This document shows, piece by piece, positions 1 through 8,990 of a DNA stretch of 41,469 bases. The DNA lies in the NCBI GenBank assembly GCA_050486545.1, contig JBJHDM010000027.1, positions 1-41,469 of the forward strand, in the 5' to 3' direction. Under the pieces are notes generated by a model, which ran no database searches, had not been told where the DNA came from, and saw nothing but the letters and a program-made list of their open reading frames with translations. Numbering within the stretch: the stretch's first letter is position 1; every line of letters starts with the position of its first letter. Position numbers and translations under genes: made by a program. The DNA is from DAOMNN01 sp050486545 (GTDB taxonomy: Bacteria > Pseudomonadota > Gammaproteobacteria > Burkholderiales > Rhodocyclaceae).

Positions 1-40
1 GGTCTAGCTTTGTAGCATCTCGATGCTACAAAGCTAGACC
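1..40. repeat. 40-bp near-perfect palindrome
   Basis: Two 19-base arms, the left beginning GGTCTAGCTTTG and the right ending CAAAGCTAGACC, are exact reverse complements around a 2-base centre (TC). The sequence would form a very stable hairpin. No T-run follows on either strand, so a simple intrinsic terminator is not obvious. It could be a terminator for a gene to the left of the window, a repetitive extragenic palindrome, or a recombination or protein-binding site. It lies about 50 bp upstream of the tpsB start, at the edge of the secretion locus. Confidence 0.8.
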
Positions 41-92
41 TGACCCCTCCACTCCATGCCCCCACTCCCAGTGAAGTAGACCGAGTGCATGT

Positions 93-1847
93 ATGGCATT
101 ATCATTAATGCCAATGCGCTATGCCAAACAGGTCCTCACCTCTCTCCGCACACGTTATTTCCCGGCCTTGCTTGCGTCCCTGGCCTACCCGTTCGTGCCG
201 TCCGCGGACGCGGACCCATTCCCCGACCCCACCCGGCAAATCCTGCGCCACCAGGAACGGGAGCGGGAAGAGCGCCTGCGGCTGGATCAAACCCCGCAGG
301 CGCACCTTCATGCGCCGGGACTGCCGCCGACCGAACGCATCCCCGAGGACGAATCCCCGTGCTTCATCATCGACCGGATCGCTTTCGAGGGCGATGAAGC
401 CGGCCGGTTCGCATTCGCGCGTAAGGCCATCGACCGGGAGGACGATCCCGCGACGGATCGCTGCCTCGGCACTCGAGGCGTCGCGGCCGTCATGGCGCGC
501 GCGCAGGACGCGATCATCGATCGTGGCCTTGTCACCACCCGGGTGCTCGCCCAGGCACAGGACCTCGCCGACGGCACGCTGGTCCTGACCATCGTACCCG
601 GCCATGTCCGGGACATCGGCTTCAGCGCCGGCACCGGACGGCGCGCGAATGCATGGAACGCCATGCCATCGAGACCTGGCGCGCTGCTTGACCTGCGCGA
701 CCTAGAGCAAGGGCTGGAGAACCTGCGGCGCCTTCCAGGCATCGAGGCCGACATCCGCATCGAGCCGGGCGAGGCGCCCGGCGAAAGCGACATCGTGATC
801 GAATGGCAGCAGGGTCGCCCGGTACATCTCGCCCTTTCCCTGGATGACAGCGGATCGCGCAGCACCGGCAAATATCTCGGCACCGCGGCGCTGTCGGTCG
901 CGCACCCCTTCGGTCTCAACGACCTGTTCTACGTCAGCCTCACCCGCGACGTCGGGGGCCACCGCGGCAAGGCGCGCGGCGCACGCGACACCCGCAGCCA
1001 TACCCTCCACTATTCCGTCCCCTTCCGCTACTGGCTGCTGGCTGCAACGACGAGCGAGAGCCGTTTCAACCAGACGATCGCAGGCACCGTCGAGAACTAT
1101 CGCTACAGCGGTATCAGCGAGAACCACGACATCCGGATCACACGCACCCTCTACCGCAGCGCCCGACACCGCTCGTCCGTGTCGCTGCGCGGCTACCTGA
1201 ACAAGTCGGCCAACTACATCGAGGACACCGAGATCCGACTTCAGCGCCGGCGCATGGCCGGCTGGGCACTCGGCCTGCAACATCGCGTCTTTGTCGGGAG
1301 GGCGGCCGCCGACGGCGCCCTCGAGTTTCGACGCGGCAGTTCCGCGCTAGGGGCGATCAAGGCGCCCGAGGAGTCCTCCGGCGAAGGCACCGCACGCCCG
1401 CGCATCGTCTCCGCCAACGTCCGACTGACCGCACCTTTCGATCTCGGCGGTGAGTTCTTCAGCTATCGCGCCGACTGGCGTGCCCAGTGGCACCGCACGC
1501 CGCTCGTACCACAGGACCGCTTCACCATCGGCGGTCGCCACAGCGTGCGCGGTTTCGATGGCGAAACCATTCTGCTCGCAGAGCGCGGCTGGCTGGTTCG
1601 CAACGAGCTTGCCTGGCACCACCGCTCCGGCCTGTACGGCGTTTATGCCGGCATCGACCACGGTGTGGTCGGCGGCCCCACGGCCGAACGACTGCTTGGG
1701 CGCCGTCTCACCGGTGCGGTCATCGGCACGCGCGGCAACTGGCAGCAGCTTGCCTGGGACGCCTTCGTCGGCTGGCCGCTATCGCGGCCGGACGGCTTCA
1801 AGGCCTCCAGCAAAGTCACCGGTTTTCATCTGTCCTGGTCCTGGTAG
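93..1847 (+). CDS. TpsB/ShlB-FhaC family two-partner secretion outer-membrane transporter
   Basis: This 584-residue protein should be the outer-membrane beta-barrel that secretes the large exoprotein encoded 23 bp downstream. An N-terminal export signal ends near the alanine-rich PSADA segment. A POTRA-type domain follows at about residues 90-175 (IDRIAFEGDE... to a VPGHV element), then the long amphipathic-strand barrel. The family hallmark of barrel loop 6 is present as VRGF at residues 485-488 within a GGRHSVRGFDGE segment. The C-terminus ends in the aromatic SWSW, typical of outer-membrane barrels recognised by the BAM complex. The ATG at 93 was chosen as the first in-frame start; ATGs at 108 and 114 also leave a usable signal peptide and no strong ribosome-binding site separates them. 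Length fits the family (about 550-600). Function is by family, not experiment. Confidence 0.93.
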   Translation: MALSLMPMRYAKQVLTSLRTRYFPALLASLAYPFVPSADADPFPDPTRQILRHQEREREERLRLDQTPQAHLHAPGLPPTERIPEDESPCFIIDRIAFEGDEAGRFAFARKAIDREDDPATDRCLGTRGVAAVMARAQDAIIDRGLVTTRVLAQAQDLADGTLVLTIVPGHVRDIGFSAGTGRRANAWNAMPSRPGALLDLRDLEQGLENLRRLPGIEADIRIEPGEAPGESDIVIEWQQGRPVHLALSLDDSGSRSTGKYLGTAALSVAHPFGLNDLFYVSLTRDVGGHRGKARGARDTRSHTLHYSVPFRYWLLAATTSESRFNQTIAGTVENYRYSGISENHDIRITRTLYRSARHRSSVSLRGYLNKSANYIEDTEIRLQRRRMAGWALGLQHRVFVGRAAADGALEFRRGSSALGAIKAPEESSGEGTARPRIVSANVRLTAPFDLGGEFFSYRADWRAQWHRTPLVPQDRFTIGGRHSVRGFDGETILLAERGWLVRNELAWHHRSGLYGVYAGIDHGVVGGPTAERLLGRRLTGAVIGTRGNWQQLAWDAFVGWPLSRPDGFKASSKVTGFHLSWSW

Positions 1848-1870
1848 CCAACAACTCCACGGGAATCGCC

Positions 1871-4800
1871 ATGAACGCACGACTGCACCGAATCGTCTTC
1901 AACCGTCATCGCGGCATGTTCATGGTCGCCGCCGAAACCGTGCGCAACCGGGCAGGCAGCGCACGCCGACCGCGAAGCGCCCGCGTACCCGGCGCCTGGC
2001 GCACCGGCACTTTCACGGTCCGTGCCGGCCTGCTGGCGCTCGCCATCCAGGCCATGTTCGCTACCACTACACAGGCGCAGGTCGTCGCCTATCGCGATGC
2101 CCCCGCCGTCCATCAGCCGACCGTCGGCCACGCCGCAAACGGCGTGCCGCTGGTGAACATCACCCGGCCCAGCGCCGCCGGCGTATCCCGCAACGAGTAC
2201 AGCCGCTTCGATGTCGACGCCCAAGGCGCCATCCTCAACAACAGCCGCAACGACACGGCCACCCAGCTCGGCGGCTGGATCGAGGGCAATCCGAAGCTGT
2301 CCGGCGGCGAGGCCCGCATCATCGTCAATGAAGTCGTCTCGCCCGACCCCAGCCTGCTCGCCGGCTATGTCGAGGTGGCAGGGCGCAGCGCACAGGTCGT
2401 CATCGCCAATCCATCGGGCATCACCTGCGACGGCTGCGGCTTCATCAACGCCAATCGCGCGACCCTGAGCACCGGCACGCCCACGTACGACAGCGGCGAT
2501 CTGGTCGGCCACAATGTGCAGACCGGTACGGTCCGCATCGAAGGCGCCGGGCTCGACGCTCGCCAGGTGACCCACACCGACATCATCGCACGGGCGGTCG
2601 AGGTCAACGCCGGCATCTGGGCGAACCGGCTCCACGTCACCGCCGGCGCCGGCACGGTCGATACGCGGGACGCGAACCCCGCCGCAGTGCCCGACGGCGA
2701 ATCCGTGGGCACGCCGCCGAGCGTCGCGATCGACGTCGCAGAACTCGGCGGCATGTACGCCAACAGCATCCGCCTCGTCGGCACCCAAGCCGGTGTCGGC
2801 GTGCGCAATGCCGGTCACATCGGGGCCAGCGCCGGCCAGCTCGTGGTGACCGCCGAAGGCCGTCTCGAGAACACCGGCAACCTCGTCGCCAGCGGCGACC
2901 TCATCCTCGAAACCGGATCGGACCTTCGCAACCGCGGAGAGATCGTCTCACTGCAAACCCTCACCGTCGGCACCACGACGGCGATCGATAACACCGGCGG
3001 TCGCCTTGCGGCCGAACGACAACTGAGTCTCGCAGCGAACGATGTGATCAACCACCACGGTTCCATCGAAAGTGCCGACACATTGCGGATCGATGCCATG
3101 CACCGCATCGACAACCACGCCGGCCTCATCAACGCCGGCCAGCTGCGAATCGATGCCGGCACCCTCGACAACCACGGCCGCGGAAGGATCTTTGGCGACA
3201 CGGTCGCGATCGACGCGGACCGCCTCTACAACCGGAGCGATTCAGACGACGCTCCGGTAATCGCCGCGCGCGGGACAATGGATCTCGGCGTGCGCGCACT
3301 CGGCAACGAAGACGGCGCGCTCATCCTCAGCCTGGGCGACATGCACATCGCAGGAGAACTCGATGACGCCGACAAAGCGGTCGGCACCGCCGGAATCCTG
3401 GCCAACGACAGCGCCAGCATCGAAGCCGGTGGCCATCTTTCGATCGTCGCCGCGACTCTGACCAACGTCGACTCCCGCTTCCGCGCGGAGCATGTCGAAG
3501 TCGAGCGCCGGCAGATGGAGGAATTCCAGCACTACACCTCCATCAATCGGTTCGGACCGGATGACGTCAGTGTACGCCTGGGCCGCCCCAACAGTCAGCA
3601 ATGGGTTCTCTACCTGCACACGCCGACCGGTAGCAGCTATCACTTCTATCATTACGAGTACACCCGCACCGTCTCCGAGACCCTGGTCATCGATGCCCGG
3701 CCGGCATCCATTCAGTCCGGCGGAACGCTTGCCATCGACGCCGACCTCGTCGTCAACGACAAGAGCCGCATACTCGCCGGTGGCGCGCTCACGATTTCCG
3801 CCGACGACATCCTGAATCTCGACGCCGACGGACAACGCATCGTGCACGACTTCGGCACTGCGACTCGCTACCACCGCATCAAGCGCAGCCAGGGCGGTCT
3901 GGTCGAAGCCCAGGGCATCGACCAACGCAGCTATGCCCCGGCACCTGCCGTAGAAACCTTCCGGTTAGCGAGCGCCGAGAGCACAGGCAACCGAACGGTC
4001 TCTCTCGACGGCTCGACCACATTGCCGGACCCGACAGATGGCGCCCACCCCGTTACCGCACCCCTGGCATCGAATGCGCTGTTCGGAATCCGGCCCGACC
4101 CCACCGCGCACTACCTCATCGAAACCGATCCGCAATTCGCCGATTTCGGCCACTGGATCAGCAGCGACTACATGCTCGCACGCCTCGGACTGGACCCCGC
4201 GCTGGTGCACAAGCGCCTCGGCGACGGCTTCTACGAACAGCGACTGCTCAACGAACAGATCGCGCAACTCACCGGCCGACGCTTTCTCGAGGGCTACGCC
4301 GACCAGCAGGCCCAGTACCGCGCCCTGATGGACGCCGGCATCGCCTTCGCCGAAGCGTGGCAACTCGTACCCGGCGTGGAACTCAGCACCGAGCAGATGG
4401 CCGCGCTCACCACCGACATCGTGTGGCTGGTCGAGACCTCCGTCACACTCGCCGACGGCAACACCCACAGCGTCCTCGTGCCCCGGCTCTATGCTCGCGC
4501 CGCGCAGGGCGATCTCGCCCCGTCCGGCGCCTTGCTCGCCGGCGCGCAGGTGCAGCTGGAGTCGTCCGGCTCACTGGTCAACCAAGGAACCGTCGCGGGT
4601 CGCCAACTCGTGAGCATCGCGGCCGACACCATCGTCAACCTCGGCGGCACCGTCGCAGGCGGCCAGGTTTCGTTGCAGGCCGACCACGACATCGTCTCCG
4701 CGGGCGGGCGCATTTCGGCCGAAGACGGGCTGACGCTCGCCGCCGGGCGCGACATCGCCCTGAGCTCGGCGACCTATCGCACCGAAGCCGACGGCGGCGT

Positions 4801-7800
4801 GCGCAGCGGCGTCGCGCAAACCCTGCGGATCGACACCGCCGGCGGCGACATGACGCTTGCCGCCGGCCGCGACCTGCGCCTGGCCGCGGTCCATGTCGCC
4901 AACACCGGCGACGGCGACACCCGCCTGATGGCCGGGCGCGACCTCACCCTCGACACCATCCGTGAAGAACGGGCCGAGTTGCTCACTCACACCCGCAGCC
5001 AGCGACTGGGGACCGAAAGCCGCGAACAGGGCAGCCGGATCGACGTCGGTGGCAACCTGGTACTGCTGGCCGGTCGCGACCTCGCCGCGCGCGCCGCGAC
5101 CATCGACGCCGACGGCGCGCTCGGCGCGGCGGCCGGTGCAAACCTCGAGATCACCGCCGGCGTGCACTCCCAGGGCATCGAGGGCCGCCTCACCGACATG
5201 AACTCCGGCCGTGTGTCCCGCCTCGACGTCTCGCACGAGCGCGCCATCGCCAGTGACTTGCGCGCGGCCGACATCACCCTGACCGCCGGCAACGACCTCA
5301 CCCTGGCCGGCTCGGATCTGACCAGCGACGAGGCGCTCCGGCTCACCGCCGGGGGCGATCTCACCCTGGGCACCGCCGCCGAACACGACCGGCACGACCG
5401 GCAGCGCGGCGACGGCCGCAACTGGCGGCTCGAATCCTCGACCGGAGAGCGGGTCACCACACTCTCGGCCGGCGGCGACATCGATCTCTCCTCGGGGCAG
5501 GATCTCACCGTTCGCGGCAGTGCCATCCACACCCCGGGTGACGCGCGGCTTGCCGCGCAGGGCGACATTACGCTCGAGGCCGCCTACGACACCTATTCGC
5601 TCGATGCCCGCCGCCATCGTCGATCCAGCGGTGTCTTCTCCAGCAATACGCACACCAGCCGCGAGATCGTCGAGCGTGCGACACCGACCGGAGCCGACAT
5701 CCAGGCCGGCAGCATCGAGATCGCCGCAGGCGGTGATCTCTCGGCGACCGGCGCCCGCCTCGTCAGCGGGGATGACACCACCCTGCGTGCCGGCGGCGAG
5801 CTCGAGCTGCTCGCCGCGCTCGCCACCGACGCCTACAGCTTTGAACGCAACCGCAAAGGCGACTTCGGTCGGCGCAGCCAGCGCAGCACGCTCGACCACA
5901 CCCTCGAGCATGTCGGCACCACCATTGCCGCAGGCGGCGACATCGCCATCGAGTCCGGCTTCGACCAGACCTGGCAGGCGGCGAGCCTGGCGGCCGACGG
6001 GGCGATCGACATCCGCGCGGGCGGAGCGATCGAGTTCGAGGGCGTCAAGGATTTCGAACAGCACGCCCGCCACAAGAGTTCCTCCGACTGGGCCTGGCGC
6101 AAGGCCAAGGGCGAGGGTTACAGCCACGAAACCCTGCGCCTGACCGAAATCGTCGCCACGTCCGGGCTGGCCATCACTGCGGCCGAGCGCATCCACATCG
6201 ACGTGCCGCGCGTCACCGCCGAGTCGGTCGCCGACACCATCGCACGCCTGGCCGCCGCCGAGCCGCACCTGGGTTGGCTGGCCGATCTACACGCGCGCGG
6301 CGACATCGACTGGCGGCAGGTCCGAGAGCACCACGACCGCTTCCAGTACAGCGACTCGGGCATGGGATCGGGTCTCACCCTCGTGGTGGCGATCGTCACC
6401 ACCGCCGCCACCGCCGGCTGGGGCAGCACCATTGCCGCTCAGGTCGGCGCAACCTATGGCACGGCTGCCGGCTACGCCGCCCAGGCCGCCTTCAACGCCG
6501 CAGCCAGCAACCTCGCCATCCAGACCATCAACGCCCGCGGCGATCTGGGCCGCGCCCTGTCCGAGTCGCTGTCCTCCGACGCCCTCAAGTCCTACGCCAG
6601 CGCCGCGCTCACCGCCGGGCTTACCACAAAGTACGTCGACGCCTACTTCAACGCTGCCACCGACCCGGTCACCGGCACCACCGTCGGCCACAATCTCGAC
6701 ACCGTCGCCGGCACCGCCCGCTTTGCCGCCCACCAGGGCGCGCGCGCCGTGCTCTCGGCTTCGGTAGACACTGCGCTTAACGGCGGCAGCCTCGAAGAAC
6801 GCCTGGCCGCGGCGCTCACCCAGCAGGCCATCCACGTCGTCTCGGCCACCGCCTTCAACCAGGTCGGCAACCTCGGCCTCAGCGACGCCAGCCTCGAGAA
6901 GATCGCCGTCAAGGCACTCGTGGGCGGACTCATCAGCCAGGCCGCCACCGGCGACTTCGCCTCCGGCGCGCTCGCGGCCGGGGCCAATGAGGCGTTGGTG
7001 ACACAGCTCGCTCGGCTGAGCGGCGACGATCCGCAACTGCTGGTGCTCGCCTCCCGGCTGGTCGGAACCTTCTCGACCGCACTGTCAGGCGGCGATCCCG
7101 CCCATGCCGCCGACATTGCTGGGTATGATGCGCAGTACAATTATCTGAACCACATCCGCCCGAGCCTGCTGGCGCTCTCCGAAAAGGAGCGCTACGAAGC
7201 CGCCGCCGCGGCCTGCGAGGCAGGCAACACATCCGCATGTCGTACGAGGAACGAATTGTTGCTGTTGTCGCAAGAACGCGATCAGGCACTCACTCGAGCC
7301 TGCCTCACCGATCGGGCGCTATGCAACACGCTCGTCCGGGAAGCGCGCGAGATGGGCAACATCCTCTATCGCGACGCCGGCCTCGTATGGGCCAACAGCC
7401 CGGACCCAACCTTCGCGCTGAACCTGGCGACGATCGGACCAGCGCAGCCGAGCCCCGCTCTCGCCGAGAGCTGGCATCATCTGCAGGCGACCGACCTGAG
7501 CCACGGGCTGCTGATCGGTAGCGTGATCGGTGGCACGACGGCGAGCATCAATCTGGCCGGAAGACTGTTTCTGCCATCGGTTCAAGTTGTGAGCAGCACG
7601 GGCCAAGCCTTTTCCAACATCATTCGAGCCGAGGCCCAGCTGATCCATTTCGGATATCAGCGATATGTGGTACCTACGGTGCTCACCGCTTGGACGTCAC
7701 CTGCAGCCATCTGGACTGCAAATCCGGCGAACGTGCAGAATCTGAGCGATTTCTTATTGAGTGCATTTGACCTTGATCCAAACATCCCTCTGACAACTGG

Positions 7801-7870
7801 AGGAAGGGCTGGATGGACTGCAAATTTCATGTACCAGCAAACGTTTAAAAGCACCACAAGCGCACGATGA
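1871..7870 (+). CDS. TpsA/CdiA-like filamentous haemagglutinin exoprotein with C-terminal toxin region
   Basis: A predicted secreted adhesin/toxin of 1999 residues. The start at 1871 gives the extended signal peptide of TpsA proteins (MNARLHRIVFNRHRG, then a hydrophobic segment ending TTTQAQ near residue 70). The TPS domain follows, with NPSGI at 180-184 and CDGCG at 186-190. Beta-helical haemagglutinin repeats fill about 290-640. A conserved central region with YLIETDPQF and GDGFYEQRLL spans about 740-880, where CdiA proteins carry receptor-binding/YP regions. Further FHA repeats run to about 1470, then a DUF637-like alanine/glycine-rich region at about 1500-1710. YNYLNH at 1756-1761 sits where CdiA proteins have the VENN-type pretoxin boundary. 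The last 240 residues are the candidate toxin: a Cys-containing helical stretch, then a unique tail with PAAIW and ANPANVQN. G+C falls towards the 3' end, suggesting an exchanged module. Toxin activity is unknown. Confidence 0.92.
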   Translation: MNARLHRIVFNRHRGMFMVAAETVRNRAGSARRPRSARVPGAWRTGTFTVRAGLLALAIQAMFATTTQAQVVAYRDAPAVHQPTVGHAANGVPLVNITRPSAAGVSRNEYSRFDVDAQGAILNNSRNDTATQLGGWIEGNPKLSGGEARIIVNEVVSPDPSLLAGYVEVAGRSAQVVIANPSGITCDGCGFINANRATLSTGTPTYDSGDLVGHNVQTGTVRIEGAGLDARQVTHTDIIARAVEVNAGIWANRLHVTAGAGTVDTRDANPAAVPDGESVGTPPSVAIDVAELGGMYANSIRLVGTQAGVGVRNAGHIGASAGQLVVTAEGRLENTGNLVASGDLILETGSDLRNRGEIVSLQTLTVGTTTAIDNTGGRLAAERQLSLAANDVINHHGSIESADTLRIDAMHRIDNHAGLINAGQLRIDAGTLDNHGRGRIFGDTVAIDADRLYNRSDSDDAPVIAARGTMDLGVRALGNEDGALILSLGDMHIAGELDDADKAVGTAGILANDSASIEAGGHLSIVAATLTNVDSRFRAEHVEVERRQMEEFQHYTSINRFGPDDVSVRLGRPNSQQWVLYLHTPTGSSYHFYHYEYTRTVSETLVIDARPASIQSGGTLAIDADLVVNDKSRILAGGALTISADDILNLDADGQRIVHDFGTATRYHRIKRSQGGLVEAQGIDQRSYAPAPAVETFRLASAESTGNRTVSLDGSTTLPDPTDGAHPVTAPLASNALFGIRPDPTAHYLIETDPQFADFGHWISSDYMLARLGLDPALVHKRLGDGFYEQRLLNEQIAQLTGRRFLEGYADQQAQYRALMDAGIAFAEAWQLVPGVELSTEQMAALTTDIVWLVETSVTLADGNTHSVLVPRLYARAAQGDLAPSGALLAGAQVQLESSGSLVNQGTVAGRQLVSIAADTIVNLGGTVAGGQVSLQADHDIVSAGGRISAEDGLTLAAGRDIALSSATYRTEADGGVRSGVAQTLRIDTAGGDMTLAAGRDLRLAAVHVANTGDGDTRLMAGRDLTLDTIREERAELLTHTRSQRLGTESREQGSRIDVGGNLVLLAGRDLAARAATIDADGALGAAAGANLEITAGVHSQGIEGRLTDMNSGRVSRLDVSHERAIASDLRAADITLTAGNDLTLAGSDLTSDEALRLTAGGDLTLGTAAEHDRHDRQRGDGRNWRLESSTGERVTTLSAGGDIDLSSGQDLTVRGSAIHTPGDARLAAQGDITLEAAYDTYSLDARRHRRSSGVFSSNTHTSREIVERATPTGADIQAGSIEIAAGGDLSATGARLVSGDDTTLRAGGELELLAALATDAYSFERNRKGDFGRRSQRSTLDHTLEHVGTTIAAGGDIAIESGFDQTWQAASLAADGAIDIRAGGAIEFEGVKDFEQHARHKSSSDWAWRKAKGEGYSHETLRLTEIVATSGLAITAAERIHIDVPRVTAESVADTIARLAAAEPHLGWLADLHARGDIDWRQVREHHDRFQYSDSGMGSGLTLVVAIVTTAATAGWGSTIAAQVGATYGTAAGYAAQAAFNAAASNLAIQTINARGDLGRALSESLSSDALKSYASAALTAGLTTKYVDAYFNAATDPVTGTTVGHNLDTVAGTARFAAHQGARAVLSASVDTALNGGSLEERLAAALTQQAIHVVSATAFNQVGNLGLSDASLEKIAVKALVGGLISQAATGDFASGALAAGANEALVTQLARLSGDDPQLLVLASRLVGTFSTALSGGDPAHAADIAGYDAQYNYLNHIRPSLLALSEKERYEAAAAACEAGNTSACRTRNELLLLSQERDQALTRACLTDRALCNTLVREAREMGNILYRDAGLVWANSPDPTFALNLATIGPAQPSPALAESWHHLQATDLSHGLLIGSVIGGTTASINLAGRLFLPSVQVVSSTGQAFSNIIRAEAQLIHFGYQRYVVPTVLTAWTSPAAIWTANPANVQNLSDFLLSAFDLDPNIPLTTGGRAGWTANFMYQQTFKSTTSAR
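7700..7765 (+). other. Toxin-tail motif (PAAIW...PANVQN), copy 1
   Basis: Twenty-two codons inside the end of tpsA contain PAAIW, then ANPANVQN, then SDF and LSA. The same arrangement recurs at 8464-8529 in the downstream orphan ORF with only conservative changes (T/I, L/V, L/V). This identifies a shared C-terminal domain. Confidence 0.85.
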
Positions 7871-8268
7871 GATTGAACCCAGTAGTGTCCACGCTCACAA
7901 ACTTGTCGCTAATATTCATGCTACTGGCAATAGCAGTTGGATTGTACGCCGACGCTGAGTTCTGCCGTGGAGCAATTTGTATCAAACCAGGAGAGTACAG
8001 ATACCTAATGTCCGGAGCCTTGTTAATATTTTCAGCAGAAATGCTCTTTGCGGCGGCACGAAGATGCCGTCTCGTAACTCAGAACGCTGCGAATGAGACC
8101 TTCCTTGTATTGGCCATTGCACTAGTCCTACTGCTCGTGCTTGGAATCGGCTGGATCAACACGGACGCTGCAACTCAGAGTGCCACCGTGCAATACACAG
8201 CATTGTCTTTGGCTTCCGTGATCTGGATCTATTGGAGACTACGAAATACCAGCGATTCAAGCCGATAG
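7867..8268 (+). CDS. Small four-helix membrane protein, putative immunity protein for the TpsA toxin tail
   Basis: A 133-residue protein that I cannot place in a named family. Its ATG overlaps the tpsA stop (ATGA, 7867-7870), so the two are probably translationally coupled. Four hydrophobic segments are visible: about 11-28 (LSLIFMLLAIAVGLYA), 42-63, 75-97 (FLVLAIALVLLLVL) and 104-125. Two cysteines lie in a short loop (CRGAIC). By analogy with CDI loci, the gene immediately after the toxin encodes immunity. A membrane-embedded immunity protein would suggest a toxin acting at the inner membrane, which is inference only. G+C is low for the window: 42% and 53% in two 60-base lines I counted, against clearly higher values in the body of tpsA. 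Confidence 0.75.
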   Translation: MRLNPVVSTLTNLSLIFMLLAIAVGLYADAEFCRGAICIKPGEYRYLMSGALLIFSAEMLFAAARRCRLVTQNAANETFLVLAIALVLLLVLGIGWINTDAATQSATVQYTALSLASVIWIYWRLRNTSDSSR

Positions 8269-8352
8269 GACATTGGGGTCAATCTGGTAATCCGCGTTTT
8301 CGCTTCTGGACACCGACAGCCTACAGTTACGATCGGCAGTAGCTACTACCTG

Positions 8353-8652
8353 TTGCCCTTGGCGCCGAGCCTCGGATTCGGCCGCCCCCTGGTCGGCAAC
8401 ACGCTGGTAAGCGGGGGCATCGGTGGCAGCACTACCGCGATGAGCAACTGGTGGTATGAATCGCCCGCAGCCATCTGGATCGCAAATCCGGCTAACGTGC
8501 AGAATGTGAGTGATTTTGTTCTAAGCGCGTGGGGTCAAGATCCCACCCCACCGACTTCAGCTTACGGATTGGCGGGTGCGCTTTTTAATGACCCAACCAT
8601 TCCAATCAAGATCTGGGCCCAGACGAGGAACACAGTAAGGAACGAGAAGTGA
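8353..8652 (+). CDS. Orphan CdiA-type toxin C-terminus (displaced module)
   Basis: A reading frame open from just after the TAG at 8266-8268 encodes a fragment resembling the end of the upstream exoprotein. The only start-like codon before the homologous part is a TTG at 8353 (about 99 residues), so it may not be translated on its own. Shared features in order are a GIGGSTTA stretch (IGGTTAS in TpsA), PAAIW, ANPANVQN, SDF-V-LSA, then a DP..P.T..G.AG pattern. About 55 residues present in TpsA between the first two elements are missing here. Such promoterless toxin tails downstream of cdiA are known as orphan CT modules that can recombine onto the main gene. The stop overlaps the next start (GTGA). 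It could also be a decaying pseudogene. Confidence 0.65.
   Translation: MPLAPSLGFGRPLVGNTLVSGGIGGSTTAMSNWWYESPAAIWIANPANVQNVSDFVLSAWGQDPTPPTSAYGLAGALFNDPTIPIKIWAQTRNTVRNEK
8464..8529 (+). other. Toxin-tail motif (PAAIW...PANVQN), copy 2
   Basis: This is the partner of the motif at 7700-7765. Similarity is also evident at the nucleotide level (GCAGCCATCTGGA, GCAAATCCGGC and AACGTGCAGAAT occur in both), which points to relatively recent duplication or exchange rather than distant homology. Confidence 0.85.
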
Positions 8653-8873
8653 AAATTCGTATTGTTAAACGACTGTGCTGGGCACTATTGTTTTTCGCAG
8701 GGATTGCCCTGGCGGCAATGAGTTTCTACCAAATGTTCGCGTACAACTTGCCGTGGATAACCGAGAAGTGGGGTCATGAGAAAGGCGGGCCATGGCTACT
8801 CGGTGTCATTGGGCTAGTCGCGGCTGCATGGGCTGGTAGCGAGTTGATTCTGAGCGCTCACAAGCCCGACTAG
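8649..8873 (+). CDS. Small two-helix membrane protein, putative orphan immunity protein
   Basis: A 74-residue protein of unknown family. It starts with GTG at 8649, overlapping the stop of the orphan toxin tail (GTGA, 8649-8652), the same overlap layout as the first toxin/immunity pair. Two hydrophobic segments are visible: about residues 9-32 (LCWALLFFAGIALAAMSF) and 48-68 (WLLGVIGLVAAAWAG), joined by a charged loop (ITEKWGHEKGG). It has no obvious sequence similarity to the first immunity candidate, consistent with cognate-specific immunity. Base composition is low in G+C like its neighbours. The role is inferred from position only. Confidence 0.6.
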   Translation: MKIRIVKRLCWALLFFAGIALAAMSFYQMFAYNLPWITEKWGHEKGGPWLLGVIGLVAAAWAGSELILSAHKPD

Positions 8874-8990
8874 GCGTGAGTTTGCTACCAGGGGCTGTTC
8901 AGTGATTTCGTATCGCTATGCGTGAATAGAACCCAGTTCCCCGTCATTGCGGACATGCCCTGAGCCGCATCGAGAAGCACCCAGGCGAGA

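Noticed and set aside
4571..6268. A 565-codon minus-strand frame within tpsA
   Set aside because: It mirrors the repetitive FHA region (regular Gly/Ala/Val pattern) and matches no protein family.
8274..8281. GGGGTCA near 8274 as an inverted partner of TGACCCC near 41, possibly ends of a mobile element
   Set aside because: A 7-base match is easily chance; there is no transposase and the flanks do not correspond.
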